Shown piece by piece: positions 7,516-16,730 of a stretch of 64,000 bases of DNA (position 1 is the first letter of the stretch; each line of letters opens with the position of its first letter). This DNA is from Rhizobium mesoamericanum STM3625 (GTDB lineage Bacteria > Pseudomonadota > Alphaproteobacteria > Rhizobiales > Rhizobiaceae), in the NCBI RefSeq assembly GCF_000312665.1, contig NZ_HF536772.1, forward strand, positions 3,766,886 through 3,830,885, given 5' to 3'. The translations under genes were made by a program, and so were the position numbers. Below the pieces are notes generated by a model. The model searched no databases. It was given only the letters and a program-made list of their open reading frames with translations, and was not told where the DNA came from.

Positions 7516-9687
7516 CTAGTCAGAGGCCGAAAAGTAAAAGACCTTGGTCGAGTTCACGTAGGCGTAGCTCGTTCCGTCGGCGGGATTGGCGTGTCTATAG
7601 ACCGGACCGCAGGAGGGCTGGCCGAAGGCGTTTTCGCTTTGCTCGCAAAGAAGGTTGCCTTTGACGGAAACCGTCTCGGTCATCATCTGGGTTGGCGAGC
7701 GGAATGCGGCCTTGCCGTCCATCTGGACCTGCATGATCGCTGGGCTTTTAGACGGCTCGGTATTTCCGCGAAGGACCTTGCCCATGACGGTGGAAGCGAT
7801 TTCCCCGCCCATCAGCCGCGATTGCTCGTCTCCATGGAAGCCGAACGGCCACTCAGGCAGACCAGCATCGCGCAGCGCGTCCACGGTAAACGCAAGATCC
7901 TCACTTCTCAAATTGGCATTTGCGATCCGCCATCCGGCGAGGCACTCGCGGCCGCCCCGTAGCCGTGATAGTTCCTTAACAGTCGCACGGGCATCCTCGA
8001 TCCGGCCAGCGCGGACATATGCCATGACGAGGGGAGTGATGAAGTCGCTGTTGTTCTCGGAGCTATCACGGGCGCGTTGGAAGCTATCGGTCGCCTTCTC
8101 GTAGTCATGCTGGAAAAAATACACCATTCCGGATGTGTATCTGTCGATGGCGGAGGGATTCGGATCGTACCTTAGAGCTGTCTCGACAGCAGCGGCGGCG
8201 TCGGCGTGCTTGCCCCAGACCAATTGAACATATGCGACCGCCATATGAGCCTCGGAATTTGCCGGTCCAAGGGCGACGGCCTTCTGCGCCGAGGCGATCG
8301 CCTGCTCGTATCGGCGGTCCACAGCCTGCATGATGGCGAGGACAGCATACGGCGACGGAAGCTCGGGATCGAGCGCTAGGGCGCGGCTTGCCTTGTCATA
8401 GGCCCTTTTGCGCGCCAGCGCGCTCTGAAGCACGTCGTCGTATGTCATCCGCCAAACGAAGGCGCTTGCGTGCGCATCGGCCGCGAACGCTTCCGCGAAG
8501 CTGCCGTCCAATATTTCCGCCTTGTCAAAAAGCGCCAGGGCCTCGAGCATCCGAGAACGGCGTCCGGTACGGGCCGCCTGCTCGGCACGCAGATAGTAGT
8601 CATAGGCTTCGAGATTTGCGGTCGGAGGACGCGAGATGCGTTCGCTCTCGCTACGGGTGAGCTTCAATCCGAGGGCATCGGCGATCTGCCGACCCATCTC
8701 GTCCTGCACCTGAAACACGTCTGCCGCGCCGCCGTCAAACCGATGCGCCCACAGATGGTTTCCGCTGGAGGTATCGATCAGTTGCGCGTTGACGCGGATC
8801 AAGTCGCCGCTCCGCTGCACGCTGCCCTCGACGACGAAGCGGACGCCAAGGTCATGCCGTATCTGCTTCAGGTCGTGGGACTTGCCTTTGTAGGGAAACA
8901 CGGAATTCTGGGAGATGACGTCAAGGTTCGAAAGCGCTGCGAGATCGGTAATCAGATCGTCCGTGATGCCATCGGCGAAGTAGTCCTGAGTCTGGTCGTC
9001 GCTCAAATTGGCAAAGGGCAGCACTGCCAAAGATGGCCGTTGTGCTGAGGCGGTCCATTGCCAGACGAAAGCCGCAGCGACAGCGATGAATAGCGTTGCG
9101 AGTGCTGCGATTGCTGACAACTTCACGACCCGCGTTGGTCGAGGGGCGAGGATGACCGTGCCGGTCTTGGCCGGATCAAGCAGAACCCGATAGACGCGAA
9201 CCGGGTCCGCTATGTTCCTTAACCGCTGCTCGCCTAGAGCCGCGAAGCCAACATCGACCTTATGCGCCACATGGTCGAACGCAGTGCCGGAAATGAGAAT
9301 ACCGCCAGGTTCTGCAATTCCCTGTAGACGGGCGGCTATGTTGACGCCATCGCCATAGATGTCGTCACCTTCGACAATGATGTCGCCAAGATTGACGCCG
9401 ATGCGAAACCGAATGCGTTTGTCCTCCGAAACGCCGTGGTCGCGATCGGGCATTTTCCGCTGGATAACGGCCGCGCATTGGACCGCATCCACGACGCTCG
9501 GGAATTCGACGAGTGCCCCATCGCCCATCAGCTTAATGATACGCCCATGGTGTTTCTCGATCGTGGAATCGATCAGCTCGCGACGACAGGCCTTCAGCCG
9601 TTCCAACGTGGCGGACTCGTCCAACCCCATGAGACGGCTATAGCCGACCACGTCAGCGGAAAGTATTGCGGTGAGACGCCTTTCCAT
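7516..9687 (-). CDS. Class III adenylate/guanylate cyclase with TolB-like and TPR domains
   Basis: This protein has 723 residues. Residues 1-165 are a class III cyclase domain. AILSADVVGYSRLM holds the first metal-binding Asp, IIKLMGDGALVEF holds the second, and YGDGVNIAARLQG follows. One membrane helix lies near 190-212 (LSAIAALATLFIAVAAAFVW). A TolB-like region comes next (SLAVLPFANLSDDQTQDYFA) and then a series of TPR repeats. The last 75 residues form a distinct C-terminal piece with two Cys (LLCEQS, PSCGPVY) ending FYFSASD. This layout is common in rhizobia, and the outer part probably senses something in the periplasm and controls cAMP synthesis. The longer frame starts 63 bp upstream, but MERRLTAILSADVVGYS is the usual start. 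Confidence 0.88.
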   Translation of the reverse strand: MERRLTAILSADVVGYSRLMGLDESATLERLKACRRELIDSTIEKHHGRIIKLMGDGALVEFPSVVDAVQCAAVIQRKMPDRDHGVSEDKRIRFRIGVNLGDIIVEGDDIYGDGVNIAARLQGIAEPGGILISGTAFDHVAHKVDVGFAALGEQRLRNIADPVRVYRVLLDPAKTGTVILAPRPTRVVKLSAIAALATLFIAVAAAFVWQWTASAQRPSLAVLPFANLSDDQTQDYFADGITDDLITDLAALSNLDVISQNSVFPYKGKSHDLKQIRHDLGVRFVVEGSVQRSGDLIRVNAQLIDTSSGNHLWAHRFDGGAADVFQVQDEMGRQIADALGLKLTRSESERISRPPTANLEAYDYYLRAEQAARTGRRSRMLEALALFDKAEILDGSFAEAFAADAHASAFVWRMTYDDVLQSALARKRAYDKASRALALDPELPSPYAVLAIMQAVDRRYEQAIASAQKAVALGPANSEAHMAVAYVQLVWGKHADAAAAVETALRYDPNPSAIDRYTSGMVYFFQHDYEKATDSFQRARDSSENNSDFITPLVMAYVRAGRIEDARATVKELSRLRGGRECLAGWRIANANLRSEDLAFTVDALRDAGLPEWPFGFHGDEQSRLMGGEIASTVMGKVLRGNTEPSKSPAIMQVQMDGKAAFRSPTQMMTETVSVKGNLLCEQSENAFGQPSCGPVYRHANPADGTSYAYVNSTKVFYFSASD

Positions 9688-9865
9688 CCTCTGCCCGCCT
9701 TTTGATAGGGGGAGCGAGGGGATATTACCACGACGAGGGCAAACAGGCACACCAGAGCCGGTTGGTTACCTGTGTCCACATGAGCAATCGTGCGAGACGC
9801 GGCGTTGATAGCCATATCTCTAAAGGCCTCCTCACGGGCCGCACGGCGCAAAACCCTGGAAAAAG

Positions 9866-9941
9866 TGGTGGGCCCGGAGGGACTCGAACCCCCAACCAAG
9901 CGGTTATGAGCCGCCGGCTCTAACCATTGAGCTACAGGCCC
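9866..9941 (-). tRNA. tRNA with CAU anticodon (tRNA-Met or tRNA-Ile2)
   Basis: The minus strand folds into a full 76-nt cloverleaf. The acceptor stem pairs GGGCCTG with CGGGCCC, the D arm is AGCTCAATGGTTAGAGC, and the anticodon loop is CTCATAA with CAU. The T arm carries GGTTCGAGTCC and CCA is encoded. A CAU anticodon fits elongator Met, initiator Met or lysidine-modified Ile2. The G1-C72 pair argues against an initiator. A similarity search would decide between Met and Ile2, and I lean to Ile2. Confidence 0.93.
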
Positions 9942-10096
9942 TGCAGCAGCTCGGCTGCCGTGTCCGGCGCAATGGTTCACCGGAACGGGATCCGCTCTAA
10001 CGCAATTCTTCAGCGCTCACAAGGGACTGCCGCAATAGCTTCACAATCAATCGGCAAGACGACGGTCGAGACTTCACAATCAGGGAGTGAAACACC

Positions 10097-10840
10097 GTGC
10101 TGCCGAACACCAGAACAATCGCCTTCAGCCTTCTGCTTGGCCTTCCGGCCGCGACTGCCATGGGACTGCCGGCGCTGGCCGCCGATTCGCAGCAGCGCGA
10201 GGCGGCAATTTCCGTCAGCGGCGAGGGGCAGGCAAGCGTCGCACCCGACATGGCGGTGCTTAACCTTTCCGTCGTGAAGCAGGCAAAGACGGCACGTGAG
10301 GCGCTCGATGAAAACAACAAGGCGATGAGCGACGTGCTTGCGGCCTTGAAAAAGGCCGGGATTGCAGAGCGTGATCTGCAGACTTCTGGTTTTTCGGTGC
10401 AGCCGCAATTTAACTTCCCGCAGTCCAACGATGGTCAACAGCAGCCGCCGCAGTTGGTCGGCTACCAAGTGTCCAACTCGCTGAGCGTACGCGTTCGCGA
10501 CCTGTCCAAACTCGGAGCGATTCTCGACGAAGCTGTAACGCTCGGCGTCAACCAGGGCGGCGACATTCAGTTCACCAACGACAAGCCACAGGCCGCAATG
10601 GAAGAGGCGCGCAAGAATGCAGTTGCCGATGCGATCAAAAAGGCAAAGACGCTGGCTGCGGCTGCCGACGTCAAGATCGGGCGGGTGATCGAGATCAGCG
10701 AGACGTCGCCCCGTCCGCAGCCGGTACCGGTCCTTCGGGCCGCCATGATGAAGGAGGCGGCAGACTCAGCCGTGCCGATTCAGGGCGGTGAAACCAGCTA
10801 CAATGTTACCGTCAACGTGACGTTTTCGATCGCGCAGTGA
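10097..10840 (+). CDS. SIMPL (DUF541) domain periplasmic protein
   Basis: This 247-residue protein has a signal peptide (SLLLGLPAATAMGLPALAAD). The rest is a SIMPL/DUF541 domain. It opens AAISVSGEGQASVAPDMAVL and continues with VVKQAKTAREALDENNKAM and LQTSGFSVQPQFNF. The later part has VGYQVSNSLSVRVRDL and the closing YNVTVNVTFSI strand. Bacterial members such as BP26/Omp28 of Brucella form periplasmic channel-like oligomers, and E. coli YggE is linked to oxidative stress. The start is GTG 10097 with AGGGAG nine bases upstream. A strong hairpin follows the gene. Confidence 0.88.
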   Translation: MLPNTRTIAFSLLLGLPAATAMGLPALAADSQQREAAISVSGEGQASVAPDMAVLNLSVVKQAKTAREALDENNKAMSDVLAALKKAGIAERDLQTSGFSVQPQFNFPQSNDGQQQPPQLVGYQVSNSLSVRVRDLSKLGAILDEAVTLGVNQGGDIQFTNDKPQAAMEEARKNAVADAIKKAKTLAAAADVKIGRVIEISETSPRPQPVPVLRAAMMKEAADSAVPIQGGETSYNVTVNVTFSIAQ

Positions 10841-10880
10841 TCGTAAGCTCGTGTGACCAGCGGTTAATTCGATAGTGAAC

Positions 10881-10911
10881 GGCCATTGATATCCTTTTAA
10901 TATCAATGGCC
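10881..10911 (+). terminator. Strong hairpin after the SIMPL gene
   Basis: A perfect 12-bp inverted repeat, GGCCATTGATAT and ATATCAATGGCC, flanks a 7-base loop 40 bp after the SIMPL stop codon. The tail is TAATCGTTCTT and has no clean T run, so termination strength is uncertain. Confidence 0.55.
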
Positions 10912-11087
10912 TAATCGTTCTTATCGAATGTGGTGGATTCCTGCGGGCGATAAAAAGCTTTATCACGCATATATTACACTATAACATTGATCGTGTTTTC
11001 GGCCCACAGGGGAATTCTGAGTTCTGTTTCCCACGTTGCTGCGGGTCGAAGAGGAGGAATGGCACTAGCCCTAAAGAGGAGACAGAC

Positions 11088-11471
11088 ATGACGAATGCCT
11101 TGCCGCCGCTTCACAATGGACACGCCCCGTTCACCCTTCAGGAACTCTTCCGCGAAGCACTCTATGCCTTCGAAGAGTGGGACACGGAACTTACGGAACC
11201 GATCGTCACCTTCGAGGGACGCGTTGTACCAATCAGCCAGGTCTTCGAAGCAATGCGTCACTGCGACGATATCGTTCCGATGAATATCGTCGGAGCCGTC
11301 ACCGAAAGGCTTACCAAACCTTGGGAGGGTGAAGGACCGCTCGACCAGATGAGTTTTAAGACCGCCGCCCGCGTTATGGGTGTCCTCGTGCGCAAGCGCC
11401 TGCTTGCAAATGGCACGGCTGACATCGTCGCCGTTGCAGAACGCACCGCCGAGCACCACTCGGAGAATTGA
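11088..11471 (+). CDS. Hypothetical protein, 127 residues
   Basis: I do not recognise this protein. It is soluble and acidic in its first half, opens MTNALPPLHNGHAPFTLQEL, and has FREALYAFEEWDTELTEPIV and a helical second half (TAARVMGVLVRKRLLANG). There is no signal peptide and no Cys pair. AAGAGGAGACAGAC immediately precedes the ATG, a very good ribosome-binding site, so it is almost certainly translated. It is convergent with the GntR regulator gene and separated from the upstream SIMPL gene by 247 bp, so it is probably a single transcription unit. Confidence 0.75.
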   Translation: MTNALPPLHNGHAPFTLQELFREALYAFEEWDTELTEPIVTFEGRVVPISQVFEAMRHCDDIVPMNIVGAVTERLTKPWEGEGPLDQMSFKTAARVMGVLVRKRLLANGTADIVAVAERTAEHHSEN

Positions 11472-11523
11472 GCTGGCGGATTGCGGTCATTGGCCGCAAT
11501 CCCGCTTCCCGCGTGAAAAAAAG

Positions 11524-12237
11524 CTATAGTTCGAAGGCTTCCTTGAGACCGACACTCTTGCGTTCCCGCAGATCGAGATCGGCTTCGATATGTGCGATGT
11601 GGTGCAGCATCAACTGGCATGCCTCATCGAGATCATTCCGCTCGATCGCGGCGACGACGTCGCCGTGCTCGGAGTGACCGCAGCTCGAAATGGTCGATTG
11701 GCCATAGAGGGCGATCACCAGCGAAGAGCGGGCAACCAACTCATCCATGAAACGCTGCATGATGGCGTTGCCGGATATTGCGGCAAGCGTCAGGTGAAAA
11801 TCGCCCGACGCCTTGATCTCGGCGCGTCGCGCCGTCTGGCCGCGCTCGCCCATGAGGCGGCCTTCCTCGAGCAGCAATTGCTTCAGGTGCTGGATCTGTG
11901 AAGGCGTAATTCTGGCTGCGGCCTCGCGCAAGATCCCCGGCTCGACGAGACGACGGGCGGCAAAGATCTGCCGCGCTTCCTCGGGCGAGGGGTAGGCGAC
12001 GAACGCGCCGCGATTCTTCTCGACGTTGACCAGCCCCTCGTAGGAAAGAGCCTGCAAGGCGGCGCGAGCAAGCGTACGACTGACATTGAACAGATTGCCG
12101 ACATCGCTCTCTGACAATTTCGTTCCAGGCGAAAGGCGTCGCTCCACGATCGCATCGCGGATCGCGTCGCGGATCTGTTGTGCGCCTGTATCGGCTGGTT
12201 CCTCTGCGGTCTGCAGGGCAGTTGCGGTGGGCTTCAT
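11524..12237 (-). CDS. GntR-family regulator, FadR/FCD subgroup
   Basis: This 237-residue protein has an N-terminal GntR winged helix (IRDAIVERRLSPGTKLSESD, VSRTLARAALQALSYEGLV) and a C-terminal FCD ligand domain from about residue 95. The latter has EEARQIFAARRLVEPGILRE, FHLTLAAISGN and the metal-type His in HIAHIEADL. FCD regulators commonly sense organic acids or amino-acid derivatives. It is divergent from the ABC transporter/racemase operon at 12.5-18.7 kb and probably represses it. ATG 12237 is chosen over a TTG 48 bp upstream. An operator candidate lies in the intergenic region. Confidence 0.9.
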   Translation of the reverse strand: MKPTATALQTAEEPADTGAQQIRDAIRDAIVERRLSPGTKLSESDVGNLFNVSRTLARAALQALSYEGLVNVEKNRGAFVAYPSPEEARQIFAARRLVEPGILREAAARITPSQIQHLKQLLLEEGRLMGERGQTARRAEIKASGDFHLTLAAISGNAIMQRFMDELVARSSLVIALYGQSTISSCGHSEHGDVVAAIERNDLDEACQLMLHHIAHIEADLDLRERKSVGLKEAFEL

Positions 12238-12321
12238 AAAGTCGGATACCTTTTGACCGGGAAATGATATCTGCGTTTCGCGCAAAAGTTAAATAGATTT
12301 TGCGCGCAAAGTTCAGGCTAA

Positions 12322-12333
12322 ATTGTATACGAT
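12322..12333. promoter_or_regulatory. Candidate FCD-regulator operator
   Basis: ATTGTATACGAT is close to the TTGTATACAA palindrome bound by many FadR/FCD regulators. It lies between the divergent gntR gene and the ABC operon. A GC-rich palindrome, TTTGCGCGCAAA (12299-12310), is adjacent. Binding is inferred from position and consensus only. Confidence 0.5.
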
Positions 12334-12504
12334 AATCTGCACGAATTGCAGACGATAGCCTATTTTATGTGCATATTTTTGGGCCGCCTGATTTTTCACA
12401 TCTGCCGCATCCTGGTGGCAAGTCCTTGATTTGCCGCTGCTTGATGCGCCGCAATAGGAACTGGCATGGCAGATGCATTGTCTTTCTCAAACAGGGGAAG
12501 ACCA

Positions 12505-13587
12505 ATGTCGAAAGCCGCAGAGATCGATATCGTATCCGTTTCCAAGGTGTATGGCGCCACGACGGCGGTCCATTCCATTAGCCTGAAGATTCCGGCTGGC
12601 TCGTACTGCTGCTTTCTCGGCCCTTCGGGCTGCGGGAAGACGTCGACGCTGCGCATGATTGCTGGGCACGAGAGCATTTCCTCAGGCGACATCCGGCTTG
12701 GCAATGCTGTCGTCACCGACCTTCCACCGGCAAAGCGCGGCACGGCGATGATGTTTCAATCATACGCGCTCTTCCCGCATCTCGACCTCGTCGAAAACGT
12801 CGCTTTCAGCCTGAAGATGAAGGGTGTCGAAAAGGAAGCGCGTCGCGTCAAGGCGCTGGAGATGTTGAAACTGATGCAAATGGACGCCTATGCGACGCGG
12901 CGGCCGGCGCAGCTTTCCGGTGGCCAGCAGCAGCGCGTGGCTTTGGCGCGCGCCCTTATTACCGATCCGGAAGCGCTGCTCCTCGACGAGCCTCTGTCGG
13001 CACTCGACCCGTTCTTGAAGATACGCATGCGTGCCGAGCTGAAGAAGCTTCAAAAGACGCTGGGCATCACCTTCGTCCATGTCACCCACAGCCAGGAAGA
13101 GGCGATGGCGCTCGCCGATATCATCGTCATTATGAATGACGGCAGGATCGAGCAGGCAGCAACGCCCCGCAAGGTGTTCGAGGAGCCAGCCACCGCCTTC
13201 GTCGCTCGCTTCATGGGAGATCACAACGTCCTGTCCGGCCGCGTCGTCGCCTCAAAAGACGGCGTTACCACGCTGGAGGTGCCGGAAGGCCAGACCTTCT
13301 CGGTGCGCGGCAACGGCAAGACGGTCGGCGAAGCTGTCGACATCGGCGTTCGCACGGACCGGGTCCGCCTAAATGTCGCAAGCGACAAGACGCTCGGCTT
13401 CAACGGCGTCGTCTCCAACATCGAATATCGCGGCGCCTCGGTGAAGATCACCGTTGCCGGCGCGGGCAGTGACGACTTCACGGTCATCGCGAATGACAAC
13501 GATTACTTCGCCAAACCCGTATCGGTCGGCGATGCGGTGTCTCTGAGTTGGGCCCTGGAGGACGCGGTCCTCCTTGGCCGTGCATGA
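12505..13587 (+). CDS. ABC transporter ATPase, spermidine/putrescine (PotA) type
   Basis: This 360-residue importer ATPase has Walker A GPSGCGKTS, signature LSGGQQQRVALARAL, Walker B LLLDEPLSALD and switch His in THSQEEAMAL. A TOBE-like C-terminal domain follows from about residue 280. It powers the transporter formed with the two permeases and binding protein downstream. ATG 12505 has GGGGAAG upstream. It is the first gene of a seven-gene operon under the divergent FCD regulator. The family suggests a small charged organic solute rather than a sugar. Confidence 0.93.
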   Translation: MSKAAEIDIVSVSKVYGATTAVHSISLKIPAGSYCCFLGPSGCGKTSTLRMIAGHESISSGDIRLGNAVVTDLPPAKRGTAMMFQSYALFPHLDLVENVAFSLKMKGVEKEARRVKALEMLKLMQMDAYATRRPAQLSGGQQQRVALARALITDPEALLLDEPLSALDPFLKIRMRAELKKLQKTLGITFVHVTHSQEEAMALADIIVIMNDGRIEQAATPRKVFEEPATAFVARFMGDHNVLSGRVVASKDGVTTLEVPEGQTFSVRGNGKTVGEAVDIGVRTDRVRLNVASDKTLGFNGVVSNIEYRGASVKITVAGAGSDDFTVIANDNDYFAKPVSVGDAVSLSWALEDAVLLGRA

Positions 13588-13616
13588 ACCTCACCACCAA
13601 AAAAAGGGGAACTGAC

Positions 13617-14915
13617 ATGACGATTGAACAGAAGACGACCAAAACGGCAGCGGGTATTTCCCGCCGCAGCCTGCTCAAGACCGGTGCTGCGGCCATCGGT
13701 GCTGCCGCCGGCTCCGGCCTGATCACCGGCTTCCCGACCATCTGGGCGCAGTCGACCATCACGCTTCGCCAGTTCGGCACCGGTGTTTCCAACATCAACG
13801 CCATTGCCGAGCAGTGCAAGAAGGACCTCGGCATCACACTCGAGATGACGGCGACCGATTCCGATGCCGCCGCACAGCGCGCCGTCACGCAGCCTGACAG
13901 CTATGACATTGCCGACATCGAATACTGGATCCTGAAGAAGGTCTACCCAACCGGCGTGATCCAGCCGATGGACGTCAAGAAGCTGAAGTACTACGACAAG
14001 GTCGTTCCGCTGTTCAAGAACGGCAAGCTGAAGCCTGACAGCGTTATCGCGCAGGGCACGGCGCCCCACACCGTCGGCTACGTCGAAAGCGCGAGCGCCA
14101 AGACCTTCGCCAAGGGCGAGACCGAACTCTTCACGATGATGCCGACGATCTACAATGCCGATACGCTCGGCATTCGTCCCGACCTCGTCGGCCGCGATAT
14201 CACCACCTGGGCCGATATCATGGATCCGAAGTTCAAGGGCAAGACCTCGATCCTCAATATCCCATCGATCGGCATCATGGATGCCGCTATGATCATGGAA
14301 GCGCTCGGCAACATCAAATACGCCGACAAGGGCAACATGACCAAGGAAGAGATCGACAAGACGATCGAGTTCCTGATCAAGGCAAAGCACGACGGCCAGT
14401 TCCGCGCCTTCTGGAAGAGCTTTGACGAGTCGGTCAACCTGATGGCCTCGGGCGAGGTCGTCATCCAGTCGATGTGGTCGCCGGCCGTTGCCGCCGTGCG
14501 CTCGAAGGGCATCGCCTGCAAGTATCAGCCGCTCAAGGAAGGCTATCGTTCGTGGGGTGGCGGTCTCGGCCTTGCCTCGCACCTTAAGGGCGCGCAGCTC
14601 GACGCCGCTTACGAGTACATCAACTGGTACACGTCCGGCTGGGTCGGCGGCTATCTCAACCGCCAGGGCTACTATTCGGCCTGCATGGATACAGCCAAGA
14701 ACTTCATGACTGCCGATGAATGGGGTTACTGGATCGAAGGCAAGCCGGCGCAGGGCGATATCCTCTCGCCGGAAGGCAAGGTCATGGAGAAGGCCGGTGC
14801 GGTTCGCGACGGCGGCTCATTCGAAGAGCGCATGGGCCATGTCGCGTGCTGGAACTCCGTCATGGACGAAGACCGCTACATGGTTCGCCGCTGGAACGAA
14901 TTCATCGCCGCTTAA
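13617..14915 (+). CDS. ABC transporter substrate-binding protein, PotD-like, Tat-exported
   Basis: This 432-residue periplasmic binding protein has a twin-arginine signal (ISRRSLLKTGAAAIGAAAG). The mature protein opens STITLRQFGTGVSNINAIAE and has the bilobal layout of the polyamine/PotD group, with IWSPAVAA-like and GYRSWGGGLGLASHL segments near the ligand cleft. AAAGGGG precedes the ATG. The gene lies 29 bp after the ATPase gene. A GC-rich hairpin follows it, before the first permease gene. The ligand is unknown. The downstream racemase suggests an amino-acid-like or ureido compound. Confidence 0.9.
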   Translation: MTIEQKTTKTAAGISRRSLLKTGAAAIGAAAGSGLITGFPTIWAQSTITLRQFGTGVSNINAIAEQCKKDLGITLEMTATDSDAAAQRAVTQPDSYDIADIEYWILKKVYPTGVIQPMDVKKLKYYDKVVPLFKNGKLKPDSVIAQGTAPHTVGYVESASAKTFAKGETELFTMMPTIYNADTLGIRPDLVGRDITTWADIMDPKFKGKTSILNIPSIGIMDAAMIMEALGNIKYADKGNMTKEEIDKTIEFLIKAKHDGQFRAFWKSFDESVNLMASGEVVIQSMWSPAVAAVRSKGIACKYQPLKEGYRSWGGGLGLASHLKGAQLDAAYEYINWYTSGWVGGYLNRQGYYSACMDTAKNFMTADEWGYWIEGKPAQGDILSPEGKVMEKAGAVRDGGSFEERMGHVACWNSVMDEDRYMVRRWNEFIAA

Positions 14916-14936
14916 ACAGCACCGCTTCTGCCTGGC

Positions 14937-14964
14937 CCTCTCCCCAGTTCCTTTGGGGGGAGGG
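14937..14964 (+). repeat. GC-rich intercistronic hairpin after the binding-protein gene
   Basis: CCCTCTCCCC (14937-14946) pairs with GGGGGGAGGG (14955-14964) around a 9-base loop, 21 bp after the binding-protein stop. The same two arms occur at 29882-29907 in the same relative position of another ABC operon. There is no T run, so it is more likely an mRNA-stabilising REP-like element than a terminator. Confidence 0.7.
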
Positions 14965-14988
14965 CATCGACAAAGGAGAGACCCGAAC

Positions 14989-15903
14989 ATGGCGACGATC
15001 GCGTCTTTAAAGGCCGACCAACAATTGGAGCAGATACGCCCTCGACGGATCGGATGGCCGGCATGGGCTGCCTCCTATCTGCAGGCGATGCCGCTGATCC
15101 TGATCCTGGGGTTCTTCTTCATCCTGCCGATCGTCATGATCGCCATCGTGAGTTTCTGGGACTATGACTTCGCCGGTCTCTATCCGGCGTTCCTGACCAT
15201 GAACTACACTGATACGCTCGGTTCATGGGTTACTTGGAAAACCTATCTCAACACGCTGAAATTCACGGTGATTGTCTGGGGGCTGACACTCTTCATCGGT
15301 TTCTGGGTCGCCTACTTCCTTGCCTTTCACATCCGCCGGACGACCACGCAGATGATCCTGTTCCTGGTCTGCACCGTACCGTTCATGACCTCCAACATAA
15401 TCCGTATGATTTCCTGGATCCCGGTGCTCGGTCGCAACGGTCTGGTCAATTCCGCCCTCGTGCAGATGGGCATCGTGCCGCAGCCGATCGAATGGCTTCT
15501 CTACTCCGATTTCGCCGTCGTTCTTGCGATGGTGCATCTCTACACGTTGTTCATGGTGACGCCGATCTTCAACACGCTGATGCGGATCGACCGCTCGCTG
15601 TTTGAGGCAGCGCGCGACGCCGGCGCCAGCGGCTGGCAGATCCTCTGGAACGTGGTCGTCCCACTGGCAAAGCCCGGCATGGCAATCGGTTCGATCTTCG
15701 TCGTCACGCTCGTCATGGCCGACTTCTCGACGGTTCAGGTCATGTCAGGCGGCCAGAGCGCCTCGGTCGCCTTGATGATGAAGAACCAGATGTCGCTGCT
15801 GCAGTACCCTGCCGCTGCCGCCAATGCCGTGGTGTTGCTGGTGGTCGTCCTCATGATGGTCGCCGCGATCCTGCGCGTCGTCGATATTCGCAAGGAGCTT
15901 TGA
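14989..15903 (+). CDS. ABC transporter permease, PotB-like
   Basis: This 304-residue inner-membrane permease has about six helices, starting LILILGFFFILPIVMIAIVS. The cytoplasmic EAA loop that docks onto the ATPase is EAARDAGASGWQILWNVVVP. It sits first of two permease genes, with a 1-bp gap to the next. AAGGAGAG precedes the ATG at 14989; the longer frame upstream runs through the binding-protein gene and the hairpin. Confidence 0.92.
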   Translation: MATIASLKADQQLEQIRPRRIGWPAWAASYLQAMPLILILGFFFILPIVMIAIVSFWDYDFAGLYPAFLTMNYTDTLGSWVTWKTYLNTLKFTVIVWGLTLFIGFWVAYFLAFHIRRTTTQMILFLVCTVPFMTSNIIRMISWIPVLGRNGLVNSALVQMGIVPQPIEWLLYSDFAVVLAMVHLYTLFMVTPIFNTLMRIDRSLFEAARDAGASGWQILWNVVVPLAKPGMAIGSIFVVTLVMADFSTVQVMSGGQSASVALMMKNQMSLLQYPAAAANAVVLLVVVLMMVAAILRVVDIRKEL

Positions 15904-15904
15904 G

Positions 15905-16726
15905 ATGAACCACGAGAAGCGTACCTTCGAATTCTATGTGCTCGCAGCCTTCTTTCTCGTGTTCGTGCTGTTCCTCTATGGGCCGTTGTCAGCCATTCTG
16001 ATCCTGTCCTTCCAGGGGCCGGATGGTGGCCTGACCTTCCCGCTGAACGGCGTCTCGCTGCATTGGTTTTATAACCTTTTCGAGAAGCAGGCCGTCGGGG
16101 ACTTCGGCGCGTCCTTCCGCCGGTCCTTCACACTGGGGCTGATGGTGATGGTCGTCACCGTCGTCGTCTCGCTGCTCGCCGGGTTGGCGTTTCGCCGCCG
16201 CTTCCGTGGCTCGACGGTGCTTTTCTATGCCACCGTCGCCAGCCTCGTCGTGCCGTCGATCATCATATCGCTCGGCATCGGCGTGGTGTTCCAGCAAGGT
16301 GGCCTCAAGCCTGCCTGGTATTCCTCTGCCTTTGGGGCGCATCTGACCTGGACGCTGCCATTTGGCGTGCTGATCATGTTCGCCGTGTTCAACCGCTTTT
16401 CGCCTGCTTACGAAGAGGCGGCGCGCGATCTTGGAGCGACCTCCTGGCAGACCTTCCGCCACGTCGTGCTGCCGATGATTTCACCGAGCCTGATCGGCGT
16501 CGGACTGTTTGGTTTCACGCTCTCTTATGACGAGTTCGCCCGCACGCTGATGACATCAGGCAGCTACAACACGCTGCCGCTCGAAATCTACGGCATGACG
16601 ACCAACGTCACGACGCCGGTGCTCTATGCGCTCGGCACGGTGACGACACTGTTTTCCTTCACCATCATCCTCGTCGCGCTCGGCATCATGCTGATGCTGC
16701 GCCGGCGGCAGGCAAAGATAAGCTGA
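15905..16726 (+). CDS. ABC transporter permease, PotC-like
   Basis: This 273-residue permease has six predicted membrane helices (YVLAAFFLVFVLFLYGP first) and the EAA loop EEAARDLGATSWQTFRHVVL. It pairs with the preceding permease to form the channel. The racemase gene starts 4 bp after its stop, so transporter and enzymes are translated from one message. Confidence 0.92.
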   Translation: MNHEKRTFEFYVLAAFFLVFVLFLYGPLSAILILSFQGPDGGLTFPLNGVSLHWFYNLFEKQAVGDFGASFRRSFTLGLMVMVVTVVVSLLAGLAFRRRFRGSTVLFYATVASLVVPSIIISLGIGVVFQQGGLKPAWYSSAFGAHLTWTLPFGVLIMFAVFNRFSPAYEEAARDLGATSWQTFRHVVLPMISPSLIGVGLFGFTLSYDEFARTLMTSGSYNTLPLEIYGMTTNVTTPVLYALGTVTTLFSFTIILVALGIMLMLRRRQAKIS

Positions 16727-16730
16727 TTTC

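Noticed and set aside
9751..9941. The tRNA as an integration site for a genomic island
   Set aside because: No integrase gene or repeat of the tRNA 3' end was found within the window.
13503..14582. A 359-codon minus-strand frame opposite the binding-protein gene
   Set aside because: A shadow of the PotD-like gene, with no recognisable domain.
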